A stretch of 36,431 nucleotides of DNA, taken from positions 1 to 36,431 of the forward strand of contig CAIJFT010000068.1 in the NCBI GenBank assembly GCA_903820035.1. The letters run 5' to 3'. The notes under the pieces are model-generated. The model searched no databases and had not been told where the DNA came from. It saw only the letters and a list, made by a program, of their open reading frames with translations. Below, piece by piece: positions 17,602 to 25,534 of this stretch. Position numbers and translations under genes: made by a program. The stretch's first letter is position 1. Each line of letters begins with the position of its first letter. Origin of the DNA: an uncultured Opitutia bacterium (lineage in GTDB: Bacteria > Verrucomicrobiota > Verrucomicrobiia > Opitutales > Opitutaceae).

Positions 17602-18267
17602 ATGACCCACTACAACGAGGAACTCACCAAGCTGAAGGAGAGCCTGATCTCCATGGCCAGCCATGCGGAATCCGCCGTCACCCGGGCCATGCGGGCATTG
17701 GTGGAACGCGACGAGGCGCTCGCGCGGCAGGTGCAGGATGATGACAATATTCTCGACCAATTTGAGATCGAGGTCGACGACACGGCCGTCCACCTCCTCG
17801 CCAAGGCCCCGCTCGCGACCGAACTGCGGCTCATCACGGTCGCGATGAAGATCTCCCAGAATCTGGAGCGGGTGGGCGATGAAGCGGTGACGATGTCCCG
17901 CCGGGCCGTTGACCTCAACGCCGAGCCGCAGCTCAAGCCGTACATTGATCTCCCGCGCATGACCAAGATGTCGCTGGAGATGCTGCGCGACGCGATCAGC
18001 GCCTTCGTCAATCGCCAGCCGGAGTTGGCCCGCAGTGTGATCCCCCGGGACCAGGACGTCGACGACCTGAACCGGCAGCTGCACCGCGAACTTTCCAGTT
18101 ACATGGTCGAGCGGCCGACGACGATCACGCGCTGCCTGCACCTCATGGACATTTCGAAGGCCATCGAGCGCATCGCCGACCACGCCACCAACATCGCCGA
18201 GGAGGTCGTGTACCTTTACGAGGCGAAGGATATCCGCCACGCCGACCAACGCCGCCATGAAGCCTAA
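17602..18267 (+). CDS. phoU: Phosphate signalling regulator PhoU
   Basis: This 221-residue all-helical cytoplasmic protein is built of two PhoU three-helix repeats. Metal-binding E/D-x-x-x-D type motifs appear in both halves: ISQNLERVGDEAVTMSRR in the first and ISKAIERIADHATNIAEE in the second. It links the Pst transporter state to the PhoR kinase. ATG 17602 (MTHYNEEL) is chosen as the normal family start; the frame is open to 17530 without homologous-looking sequence. A 128-nt gap follows pstB. The gene overlaps phoB by 11 nt, so uptake signalling and the response regulator are translationally coupled. Confidence 0.95.
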   Translation: MTHYNEELTKLKESLISMASHAESAVTRAMRALVERDEALARQVQDDDNILDQFEIEVDDTAVHLLAKAPLATELRLITVAMKISQNLERVGDEAVTMSRRAVDLNAEPQLKPYIDLPRMTKMSLEMLRDAISAFVNRQPELARSVIPRDQDVDDLNRQLHRELSSYMVERPTTITRCLHLMDISKAIERIADHATNIAEEVVYLYEAKDIRHADQRRHEA

Positions 18268-18943
18268 GATCCTTGTCGTCGACGACGAGCCGGACGCGTT
18301 GGAAATCCTCGGTTTCAAACTGAAGGAGGCCGGCTACGCGCCGATCTTCGCCAAGGACGGTGCCCGCGCGATCAGCATGGCGCGCGATGAGCGTCCCGCC
18401 CTGATCGTGCTTGATCTCATGTTGCCCGAAGTGGACGGGTTGGAGGTCTGTAAGATTCTCCGCCGCGATCCCGCGACGGCGGCGATTCCCATCCTGATGC
18501 TGACGGCGCGGGCGGCCGAAATGGATCGCGTGATCGGCCTCGAACTGGGCGCCGATGACTACGTCACGAAACCCTTCAGCCCGCGTGAGCTCGTCCTGCG
18601 CATCAAGAAACTGCTGGCCCGCGTCAAGATGGCGGAGGAGCCGATTTCGGTGCTGCAATTCGGGACTTTGGCCATCGATGTGCCGCGCCACCGGGTGACC
18701 GTCGCCGGCACCGCGATTGAGCTCACCGCCACGGAATTCAAGCTCTTGGAAATCCTCGCCCGGCGGCGCGGCCGCGTGCAGACGCGCGAGCGGTTATTGC
18801 AGGACGTCTGGGGCTACGACAACCCGATCGACAGCCGGACGGTGGACACCCACATGCGCCGGTTGCGGGAGAAAATCGGCGCGGCCGCCGATTATCTGGA
18901 GACGATCCGCGGCGTGGGTTACCGCTTCAAGGCGGGCGAGTGA
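18257..18943 (+). CDS. phoB: Phosphate regulon response regulator PhoB/PhoP (OmpR family)
   Basis: This DNA-binding response regulator has 228 residues. The receiver domain (1-120) shows Asp9/Asp10, phospho-acceptor Asp53 (VLDLMLP), Thr83 and Lys105 (VTKPFSP). The C-terminal winged helix (about 130-226) has the OmpR-type ELTATEFKLLEIL, a recognition-helix region SRTVDTHMRRLREKIG, and the end ETIRGVGYRF. In the Pho system it would bind 11-bp-spaced repeats such as those predicted at 11560 and 20441. The start lies 11 nt inside phoU. Confidence 0.93.
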   Translation: MKPKILVVDDEPDALEILGFKLKEAGYAPIFAKDGARAISMARDERPALIVLDLMLPEVDGLEVCKILRRDPATAAIPILMLTARAAEMDRVIGLELGADDYVTKPFSPRELVLRIKKLLARVKMAEEPISVLQFGTLAIDVPRHRVTVAGTAIELTATEFKLLEILARRRGRVQTRERLLQDVWGYDNPIDSRTVDTHMRRLREKIGAAADYLETIRGVGYRFKAGE

Positions 18944-19070
18944 GCGGGGTCGATCCAACGATCTTACGCTCAGTTCCGGTGCCGGGTTACTCCGGCGGGA
19001 GCATTAAATCCGCCCGCCCGGTTGAATTTCTTTGGCGTTTGCTTCACGGGGATTTGGACTTTCGTCCGCA

Positions 19071-20252
19071 ATGACCCTTCTCGTCATCCTCCTTCTGCTC
19101 CTCGCGGTGGGCCTCGGTATCGGGGTCTGGTGGTACCGCGACCAGTTGCGGCAGGAGCAGCAGCGGCAGGCGCGGGATTTCGCCTCGCTCAGCGAACGGC
19201 GGCGGGAGGAATTGCATGCGCAGGCGGAGCGGACCTCGGCTCTTTTCGACCGGATGGTCGAAGGCCTCATCGTCCTCGGGGCCGATGGCCGTATCCGGCT
19301 GGCCAACCGGGCCGCGGGCGCTCTCTTTGATTTTGTTCCGCCCGCCGAGGGGCGCACGGTGCTCGAGGCCACCCGGCACCACGAGGTCGCGGCCCTGGTC
19401 GCGCGGCTTGAGCATGAACCGGAGGTGCTAAACCACGAACTCCGGCTCGAGAGTGTGGCGGAAACCCGCTACCTGCAGGTCAACGCCCTCGCCCTGCGCA
19501 CCGCGGCCGGAACGCGCGACGGGGCGATCTTGGTTTTTCACGACCTCACCCGCCTCCGTCAGCTTGAAGCGGTGCGCCAGGAATTTGTCGCCAACGTGAG
19601 CCACGAGCTGCGCACGCCGCTCTCGCTGATCAAGAGCGCCGCGGAGACGCTCGTTGACGGGGGCCGGCACGATCCCGCGATCACGGTGCGGTTCTTGGCG
19701 ATCATCGAGAAACAGGCGAACCGCCTCACGCTCCTCATCGACGATCTCCTGCTCCTGGCGCGGCTCGATTCCGGTCGGATCGAACTCAACCTGACCGACC
19801 TGCCGCTGCAACAGGCCGCGCAGGAGGCGTTGGATGACTCCGCGGTCGTCGCCGGCGCGCGTGGCGTGCGCCTCGAAAACCGCGTGGCCGCCGACGTGAG
19901 CGCCCACGCTGATCCCGAGCGCCTGCGGCAGGTCCTCATCAATCTCATCGACAACGCGATCAAGTACGGGCGCGAGGGTGGCACGGTTGTCGTGGGCGGG
20001 CGCGTCCTCGAACGGGGGCGGGTGGAGTTGACGGTGCGCGACGATGGCCCCGGGATCCCGGCCGAATCGCGCGAACGAATTTTTGAGCGGTTCTATCGGG
20101 CCGACAAGGCGCGGACGCGTGAACAGGGCGGCACCGGGCTCGGCCTCGCGATCGTGAAGAACGTGGTGCACGCCCACGGCGGGGAAGTCCGCGTCGAGAG
20201 CGCGCCGGGCGAGGGTACGGAATTCTTTATCACACTGCCCGCGGCGGGTTGA
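19071..20252 (+). CDS. phoR: Phosphate regulon sensor histidine kinase PhoR
   Basis: This membrane-bound histidine kinase has 393 residues. One N-terminal hydrophobic helix (2-21) is followed by a charged coiled segment (22-57), a PAS domain (about 58-160, FDRMVEGLIVLGADGRIRLAN), a HisKA dimerisation helix with His178 (FVANVSHELRTPLS), and the ATPase domain with N-box NLIDNAIKYG, G1 DDGPGIP and G2 GGTGLGLAIV. It lacks an extracytoplasmic sensor loop, as expected if it senses phosphate indirectly through PhoU and Pst. ATG 19071 is favoured over an upstream TTG at 19032 because it begins at the membrane helix. A 127-nt gap separates it from phoB. Confidence 0.92.
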   Translation: MTLLVILLLLLAVGLGIGVWWYRDQLRQEQQRQARDFASLSERRREELHAQAERTSALFDRMVEGLIVLGADGRIRLANRAAGALFDFVPPAEGRTVLEATRHHEVAALVARLEHEPEVLNHELRLESVAETRYLQVNALALRTAAGTRDGAILVFHDLTRLRQLEAVRQEFVANVSHELRTPLSLIKSAAETLVDGGRHDPAITVRFLAIIEKQANRLTLLIDDLLLLARLDSGRIELNLTDLPLQQAAQEALDDSAVVAGARGVRLENRVAADVSAHADPERLRQVLINLIDNAIKYGREGGTVVVGGRVLERGRVELTVRDDGPGIPAESRERIFERFYRADKARTREQGGTGLGLAIVKNVVHAHGGEVRVESAPGEGTEFFITLPAAG

Positions 20253-20429
20253 GGAAGCCTGGCGCCTGGTGTAACCGTCCAAGCGAACGTTCGATCGACC
20301 ACGTCGGCGCTGCGCGGCGACGCGGCGACGAGGAAACGCGTCGTCGTCAGGCCACGGGTCTAAGGCCGGAACGTTGGCGGGGCGAATGCGCCGGGGCGTT
20401 GACCGGGCGGCCCGGTCTGCGACGACGGA

Positions 20430-20485
20430 TTGTTGCCCAAGCGTAACCGGGCCGACGCGGTATTGCGACACGGGCGGGTTCTAAT
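20430..20485 (+). promoter_or_regulatory. Predicted Pho box and -10 upstream of glycolipid operon
   Basis: Four 7-bp units occur with an 11-bp period: TTGTTGC (20430), GCGTAAC (20441), CCGACGC (20452) and TTGCGAC (20463). Exactly 10 bp after the last unit is TCTAAT (20480-20485), five of six matches to the -10 consensus. The same spacing is seen before the porin gene. The units are individually weaker than those at 11560, so this is a moderate prediction. The rest of the 262-nt gap 20253-20514 holds no gene that I can see. Confidence 0.5.
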
Positions 20486-20514
20486 GAGCGAAAGGAATCC
20501 ACCTCATCGCCCCC

Positions 20515-21699
20515 GTGAAACTCGCCCTCGTCACCGAAACGTTCCCGCCGGAGGTCAACGGCGTGGCGATGACGTTCGGGGTCATCGCGCGTGAACTCGG
20601 CCGCCGGGGGCATGCCGTCACGGTGTATCGGCCGCGGCGGGACGACCTGCCGGCGGGTGAGATCCGGCCGGAGTTTTCCGAGGTCCCGCTGCCGGGCTTC
20701 CCCATTCCCGGTTATCCCCAGATCCGGCTCGGGCTGCCCGCGGGGCGCCGCCTAAGGGCGCGGTGGCGCGACGAGCGTCCGGATTTGGTCCATGTTGTCA
20801 CCGAAGGACCGCTCGGCGCTTCGGCCATCACCGCGGCGCGGGATCTGGGCATTCCGGTGACCTCGAGCTTTCACACCAACTTCCACACCTACACGCGGGA
20901 CTACGGCTTCGCCCCGCTCGGCCGGCTGGTGCTTGCGTGGTTGCGCCGGGTCCACAACCGGACGGCCTGCACGTTTGCGCCGACTCCGGAACTGGCCGCG
21001 GAGTTGCGCGACGGCGGATTCCGGTCGGTCGGCCAGCTCTCCCGCGGCGTGGACACCTGGCAGTTTCACCCGATCCGGCGGCAACCCGAACTGCGGCAAC
21101 GTTGGGGCGCGGCGCCCGACACACCCGTGGTGCTCCACGTCGGCCGCATGGCCGCGGAAAAAAACTACGGCCTGCTGTTCCGGGCCTACGCGGCCATGCG
21201 GGTGGCGAATCCGCGTCTCAAGTTTGTGCTCGCCGGGGAAGGACCGCTGCGCGCCCGGCTGCAGCGCGAACACCCCGAGTGCATTTTCGCGGGCTTCTTT
21301 TCGCGGGAGGAAATCGGTCGCTACTACGCCTCCGCCGACATTTACCTGCACGCGAGCGTCACCGAAACGTTCGGCAACGTGCTGACCGAAGCGATGGCGA
21401 GCGGGCTGGCCGTGGCCGGTTTTGATTACGCGGCCGCGCGCCGGTTTGTGCGACACGGCCACAACGGCCTGGCGGTACCGCTGGGCGACGAGGCCGCGCT
21501 GATCGACGCCGCGGTGCTGCTCGCGACCGACGACCTCCTGCGGGCCCAGTTGCAGGCGTCCGCCCGCGCCGCGGTGGAGGGGCAGTCGTGGTCCGCGGTC
21601 ATCGCCCGCTTCGAATCCGATCTGGCGGCCTATGCCCGTGGCCAGAGTCCGGATACACCCAACGACCCCGTGACCCTTTCGCTGCCGCTGCGCTCATGA
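20515..21699 (+). CDS. GT4-family glycosyltransferase (diacylglycerol glycosyltransferase candidate)
   Basis: This 394-residue GT-B glycosyltransferase would transfer a sugar from a nucleotide donor, probably to a lipid at the inner membrane. The N-terminal acceptor domain begins MKLALVTETFPPEVNGV. The linker has SRGVDTWQFHP, typical of alpha-mannosyl/glucosyl transferases. The donor domain shows LHVGRMAAEKN, LAGEGP and the E-x7-E motif with Glu284 and Glu292 (ETFGNVLTE). GTG 20515 is the only plausible start, as an in-frame stop lies at 20485. The stop overlaps the next start (ATGA). Known GT4 enzymes such as Agrobacterium Agt make glucosyl- and glucuronosyl-diacylglycerol under phosphate limitation; a role of that kind is inferred from context. 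Mannosyl transfer to phosphatidylinositol-like lipids is an alternative. Confidence 0.85.
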   Translation: MKLALVTETFPPEVNGVAMTFGVIARELGRRGHAVTVYRPRRDDLPAGEIRPEFSEVPLPGFPIPGYPQIRLGLPAGRRLRARWRDERPDLVHVVTEGPLGASAITAARDLGIPVTSSFHTNFHTYTRDYGFAPLGRLVLAWLRRVHNRTACTFAPTPELAAELRDGGFRSVGQLSRGVDTWQFHPIRRQPELRQRWGAAPDTPVVLHVGRMAAEKNYGLLFRAYAAMRVANPRLKFVLAGEGPLRARLQREHPECIFAGFFSREEIGRYYASADIYLHASVTETFGNVLTEAMASGLAVAGFDYAAARRFVRHGHNGLAVPLGDEAALIDAAVLLATDDLLRAQLQASARAAVEGQSWSAVIARFESDLAAYARGQSPDTPNDPVTLSLPLRS

Positions 21700-22862
21700 A
21701 CCTCCGCCTGCTTATTCTCACCGCCGGATACGGCGAAGGTCACAACGCGGCCGCCCGGGCCTTGGCCACGGCGTGGGAGGCACGCAACGGCCGGGGGCAG
21801 GCGGTCGTCGTCGATGTTTTCGCCTTGGCCGCGCCGCGGCTGAACGAACTCACGCGGCGGGCCTATCTCGGTTTGATCAACCATGCGCCCAACCTCTGGC
21901 GGGCCGCGTATGGTTGGCTCGACCGGTCCGCGGCCGTGCCCCAACTGCTGCGCGGGCTGCAGGCCGAACGCAAAGTCCTCTCTGCGGTCATTGCCCGGGA
22001 GGACCCCGTCGCCATCTGCTGCACCTACCCGGTGTACGCCTTCCTCCTGCGGGTGTTGGCGGAGGAGGAGGGGATGGCGGTTCCTTTTTTCAACGTCGTC
22101 ACCGACTCGATCAGCATCAATTCGCTCTGGTGGCGGGCCGGGGCGGCGGGGTGGTTTCTCCCGAACGAGGATTCGCGGCCCGCGCTGCTGCAGGCGGGCG
22201 TCGACCCGGAGCTGATCGCCGTATCCGGTTTTCCCGTGCCGCCGTTTTTCGCGGACAACGAGGGTCGACTGACGCCGCCGGACCTGGCCGCCGGCGCCGT
22301 GCCGCGGGTGCTCTACATCATCAACTCCGGCACGCGGGGTTCGGCGGAGACGGCCCGGCGCCTCCTGCAGGAAACGAACTGGGAAGTCACCTGCACCGTG
22401 GGCCGGAACGCCGGGCTGCAGACCGAACTCAGCCGGCTGGCGGCGGGCCGCCGGGCGCCCGCGACTATCCTCGGTTGGACCTCCGAGATTCCGCGTTTGT
22501 TGATGACGCATCATGTGGTCGTCAGCAAAGCCGGCGGCGCCACGACGCAGGAGGCGCTCGCGGCCGGCTGTCCAATGATTGTGAATCAGATCGTGCCCGG
22601 CCAGGAGGAGGGCAACTACGAGCTGCTCCGTCGGCACGGGGTCGGTGCCTTGGCCGAGACCCCCGACGCGGTTCTGGCCGCACTGCAGCGGGCCTTTGCC
22701 GACGAGGGTCGGGAGTGGCGGCGGTGGCGGCTTGCGTTGCGCCGGATCGCCCATCCGACGGCGGGCCCGGAGGTGGTGTCCGCCATCCTCGGAGCGATGG
22801 CCCGGCCGGCGGGTGAAACCGATGCCCCCTTCGCTTGGCCGCCGGCGGCTGCGACCGCATGA
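21696..22862 (+). CDS. MGDG-synthase-like GT28 glycosyltransferase (processive diacylglycerol glycosyltransferase family)
   Basis: This GT-B enzyme of 388 residues resembles MGDG synthases and bacterial UgtP. The N-terminal MGDG-synthase domain has the diagnostic glycine loop TAGYGEGHNAAARAL (residues 9-23). The C-terminal GT28 domain has LYIINSGTRGSAE, then SEIPRLLMTHHVVVSKAGGATTQEALAAGCPMIV, with the conserved GGATTxE donor-binding stretch and the PGQEEGN motif. It would add galactose or glucose to diacylglycerol. ATG 21696 overlaps the previous stop, and its own stop overlaps the next start, so four genes are coupled. Sugar specificity and processivity cannot be predicted here. Confidence 0.87.
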   Translation: MNLRLLILTAGYGEGHNAAARALATAWEARNGRGQAVVVDVFALAAPRLNELTRRAYLGLINHAPNLWRAAYGWLDRSAAVPQLLRGLQAERKVLSAVIAREDPVAICCTYPVYAFLLRVLAEEEGMAVPFFNVVTDSISINSLWWRAGAAGWFLPNEDSRPALLQAGVDPELIAVSGFPVPPFFADNEGRLTPPDLAAGAVPRVLYIINSGTRGSAETARRLLQETNWEVTCTVGRNAGLQTELSRLAAGRRAPATILGWTSEIPRLLMTHHVVVSKAGGATTQEALAAGCPMIVNQIVPGQEEGNYELLRRHGVGALAETPDAVLAALQRAFADEGREWRRWRLALRRIAHPTAGPEVVSAILGAMARPAGETDAPFAWPPAAATA

Positions 22863-23803
22863 AATCCTGTTTCATCTTCAACCCCCACTCGGGGGCCAAC
22901 CGCCGCCGGCCGGAGTTTGCGGGCTACATCCGTGATTTCATCCGGACGCGCGGAGTGGATGCGGACTTTGCGATCACCGACGGACCTGGACATGCGACGC
23001 AGATGGCCGCCCTGGCGGCGCGGGCCGGCTGCGCGGTCGTCGTGGCCGTCGGCGGCGATGGCACGGTCAATGAAGTCGCGCAGGGCCTCATCGGCACGCC
23101 GACGGCGCTGGCGCTGGTGCCGTGCGGCTCCGGCAACGGACTGGCGCTGCACCTCGGCCTGCCGCGCTCGCCCTTGGACGCCTTGCGGCTCGCCACCGGC
23201 GTGGGGGCCAGCGTCGCCACGATCGATACCGGCACGGCCAACGGCCGGCCCTTCGTCAACGCCATGGGTCTCGGCCTCGACGCGGTGGTGGGCGAGCGTT
23301 TCAACCGCCTGACCCGCCGCGGACTGCCGGGCTATACGCGGGCCGCGTGGGCGGCGTTCCGCAGCTTTCAGCCGACCCGGGTACGGATAACCGGCGGTGG
23401 TGGAGACGAAACGCTGGACGTGCTGCTCGTGGCCGTGGCCAACTCGGATCAGTACGGCAATCACGCCCGCATCGCCCCCGGGGCGCGCGTGGACGACGGC
23501 CAACTCGATCTCGTCGCCATCCGCGCGGTGGGCATCGCCGCCGCGGCCCTGTTGGTCCCGCGGCTCTTCCTCGGCAATCTGGACCGGAGCCGGCATGTGG
23601 TGCGCCTGACCGGCCCGCAGTTTGTCATCGAGCGGCCGGCGCCGGCGGTCCTGCACACCGATGGTGAAACGCACTTTGCCGCCGGCCGGGTCCAGGTGGC
23701 GGTCAAGCCGCGCAGCCTGCGCCTGCTCGTGCCGGCGGCGTCGCGGGTCGGCGCGGTCAAGCCCTTGCCGGACTCCGCCCGGTTTGCCCTTCAACTGCCA
23801 TGA
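22859..23803 (+). CDS. Diacylglycerol kinase family lipid kinase
   Basis: The 314-residue protein has the DAGK catalytic fold: FIFNPHSGANRR at the N-terminus, the nucleotide-binding GGDGTVNEVAQGL (GGDGT at 65-69) and PCGSGNGLALHLGL (about 88-101). A C-terminal beta domain ends with HTDGE. This family phosphorylates diacylglycerol, sphingosine or related lipids (YegS/DgkB type). It is coupled by ATGA overlaps to genes on both sides. In a phosphate-starvation module it might return excess diacylglycerol to phosphatidate, or act on a different lipid; this is unresolved. Confidence 0.87.
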   Translation: MKSCFIFNPHSGANRRRPEFAGYIRDFIRTRGVDADFAITDGPGHATQMAALAARAGCAVVVAVGGDGTVNEVAQGLIGTPTALALVPCGSGNGLALHLGLPRSPLDALRLATGVGASVATIDTGTANGRPFVNAMGLGLDAVVGERFNRLTRRGLPGYTRAAWAAFRSFQPTRVRITGGGGDETLDVLLVAVANSDQYGNHARIAPGARVDDGQLDLVAIRAVGIAAAALLVPRLFLGNLDRSRHVVRLTGPQFVIERPAPAVLHTDGETHFAAGRVQVAVKPRSLRLLVPAASRVGAVKPLPDSARFALQLP

Positions 23804-24609
23804 AACTGCACGTTCGCACGGTCATCCTCTCCGACGTCCACCTCGGCACTTCCGATTCGAAGGCGGAGGAGGTGAACCATTTTCTCCGCTCCGTGCGTTG
23901 CGAGAAGCTGATCCTCAACGGCGACATCATCGACGGGTGGCAGTTGCGGCGCGGCGGCCAGTGGACGAAGGCGCATACGCGTTTCATCCGGATCGTCCTG
24001 AAGAAACTCGAGAAGCGCGACACCGAGGTGATCTACCTCCGCGGCAACCACGACGACATCCTCGCCAGTTTCCTCCCGCTGCAATTCGAGAATCTGCACA
24101 TTGTCGAGGACCACGTGCACGAAGGGCCGCGCGGTCGCTATCTCGTGCTGCATGGCGACATCTTCGATACGGTGACGAAGAACTTTGTGTTCCTCGCGCA
24201 CCTCGGCGACTGGGGCTACCGGGCGCTGCTGACCCTGAACCGCCTCTACAACCGCTGGCGGGTCTGGCGGGGCAAGGAGTACTGGTCGTTGAGCCGCGCC
24301 ATCAAGGCCCGCGTCAAGGAGGCGGTCAGCCATGTCTCCAACTTCGAGGGGCACATCGCCGATCTCGCACGGGCCCGCGGCTGCACCGGCGTGATGTGCG
24401 GCCACATCCACACCTCGGCCGACAAGATGATCGGTGATATCCATTATCTGAATTCAGGCGACTGGGTCGAATCGCTGACGGCGATCGTCGAGCACTGGGA
24501 CGGCCGCTTTGAGTTGATCGACTTCAACGGCTTCCTGCGGGACTACCCGATGGACGTGCCGGCCTCGCCGGTCGAATTGCCGGAGGAGAGCGAGAGCGTG
24601 GTGGTTTGA
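23800..24609 (+). CDS. PlcP/LpxH-type metallophosphoesterase (candidate phospholipase C)
   Basis: This 269-residue calcineurin-like phosphoesterase has metal ligands in order: Asp12/His14 (SDVHLGT), Asp42 (NGDIIDGW), Asn83/His84 (RGNHDD), His118 (VLHGDIFD) and His202/His204 (CGHIHT). The blocks LGDWGYRALL, YWSLSRAIKARVKEAV and LNSGDWVESLTAI match what I recall of the PlcP group. PlcP of Sinorhizobium meliloti was first annotated as UDP-2,3-diacylglucosamine hydrolase and later shown to cleave phospholipids to diacylglycerol during phosphate limitation. Automatic annotation will probably say LpxH-like. Position after two glycosyltransferases and beside phoBR favours the PlcP role. There is no signal peptide, so it would act from the cytoplasmic face. 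Confidence 0.82.
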   Translation: MKLHVRTVILSDVHLGTSDSKAEEVNHFLRSVRCEKLILNGDIIDGWQLRRGGQWTKAHTRFIRIVLKKLEKRDTEVIYLRGNHDDILASFLPLQFENLHIVEDHVHEGPRGRYLVLHGDIFDTVTKNFVFLAHLGDWGYRALLTLNRLYNRWRVWRGKEYWSLSRAIKARVKEAVSHVSNFEGHIADLARARGCTGVMCGHIHTSADKMIGDIHYLNSGDWVESLTAIVEHWDGRFELIDFNGFLRDYPMDVPASPVELPEESESVVV

Positions 24610-24674
24610 GTGCGTTGACCGGCGTTGCGTGCGGCTAACCGGGCATTGCCATCCGTGCGCCGCACCACCGAGAC

Positions 24675-25334
24675 ATGAAGGGCCGCGTCATCGCCATCGG
24701 CGACATCCACGGCTGCGCCGATGAATTCGAAGCACTCCTGGGCAAGGTGGCTCCGGCGCGCCACGACCGCATCGTGCTGCTCGGCGATCTCGTCAATCGG
24801 GGACCGGAAAGTGCCCGGGTCATCGCGCTGGCCCGGCAGCACGCGCAATCATCCCTGCTCGGCAACCACGAGTTGCGGCTCCTCAACTACCGGCGCACCG
24901 GGGATCCCACCCACCTCAAGCGATCCGACTACGACACGTTGAAGCAACTCGGGCCGAAAGAGTGGGCGTACCTGGAGGCCATGCCGCTGACCGCGCGCGT
25001 CGAGGGACTGGCGACGGTGCTGGTCCACGGGGGATTTTTGCCGCGCCGGCCGTGGCGGGGGCAACCGGCCCGGGTGGTGACCCGCATCCAGGTTGTCGGC
25101 CCCGACGGTGAGCCCCACAAGCGCTCCGAATATCCCGCCGCGCCGCACTGGTCGGAACTTTGGCAGGGCCCGCCCTTCGTCGTGTACGGCCATACGCCGG
25201 GCCCCGAGCCGGTGCGGTCGCCTTGGGCGCTGGGCATCGACACCGCGTGCGTGCAGGGCGGGGCATTGACCGCGTGCATTCTACCGGGCCGCGAACTGGT
25301 GCAGGTGCCGGCGCGGCAGCGCTACGCGGGTTGA
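24675..25334 (+). CDS. PPP-type metallophosphatase (calcineurin-like), paralog 2
   Basis: This 219-residue soluble phosphatase is the close paralog of the gene at 10635. The two align without gaps over about 217 residues at roughly 70% identity by eye. Signature blocks are GDIHGCADEFEALL, GDLVNRGPES, LGNHELRLLNY, VHGG, YGHTP and GIDT. The start MKGRVIAIGDIHG is clean and directly at the domain. It follows the PlcP-like gene by 65 nt on the same strand and may be the last gene of that transcript, which ends at the terminator at 25489. The substrate is unknown; phosphoprotein or diadenosine tetraphosphate are the family options. Confidence 0.86.
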   Translation: MKGRVIAIGDIHGCADEFEALLGKVAPARHDRIVLLGDLVNRGPESARVIALARQHAQSSLLGNHELRLLNYRRTGDPTHLKRSDYDTLKQLGPKEWAYLEAMPLTARVEGLATVLVHGGFLPRRPWRGQPARVVTRIQVVGPDGEPHKRSEYPAAPHWSELWQGPPFVVYGHTPGPEPVRSPWALGIDTACVQGGALTACILPGRELVQVPARQRYAG

Positions 25335-25351
25335 AGCCGGATTCAACCCGC
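25326..25351 (+). other. Stem-loop overlapping the phosphatase stop codon
   Basis: A 10-bp perfect stem (GCGGGTTGAA / TTCAACCCGC) with the loop GCCGGA includes the TGA stop of the phosphatase gene. No T-run follows, so it is more likely a 3' stabiliser or part of a two-hairpin end with the terminator at 25489. Confidence 0.6.
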
Positions 25352-25488
25352 CGAAGCGTGACGGATCGGTGGCGCAGGTTACGGCCGGGTCAATTCGAGG
25401 CCGGGCGGTGATCCGCGGCTTGAACGTTCCCCGCACCTCGTGCGTCTCTCTCCGCGTAGTTCATACACGTAGGTTCGACAGGTTGTGT

Positions 25489-25524
25489 GGGCCGCCCGCG
25501 GGTTTCGGGCGGCCCCTTTTTTTT
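25489..25524 (+). terminator. Rho-independent terminator of the lipid/phosphatase operon
   Basis: A 10-bp perfect stem GGGCCGCCCG/CGGGCGGCCC with the loop CGGGTTT is followed by C and eight T residues (25517-25524). It lies between the plus-strand phosphatase gene and the convergent minus-strand YdcF-like gene. The T-run orientation indicates plus-strand termination. Confidence 0.92.
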
Positions 25525-25534
25525 GGCCGCCGGG

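Noticed and set aside
25440-25488. Possible tRNA-like sequence containing GGTTCGACA before the terminator.
   Set aside because: No acceptor stem or anticodon arm could be folded around it; a T-loop-like string alone is not evidence.
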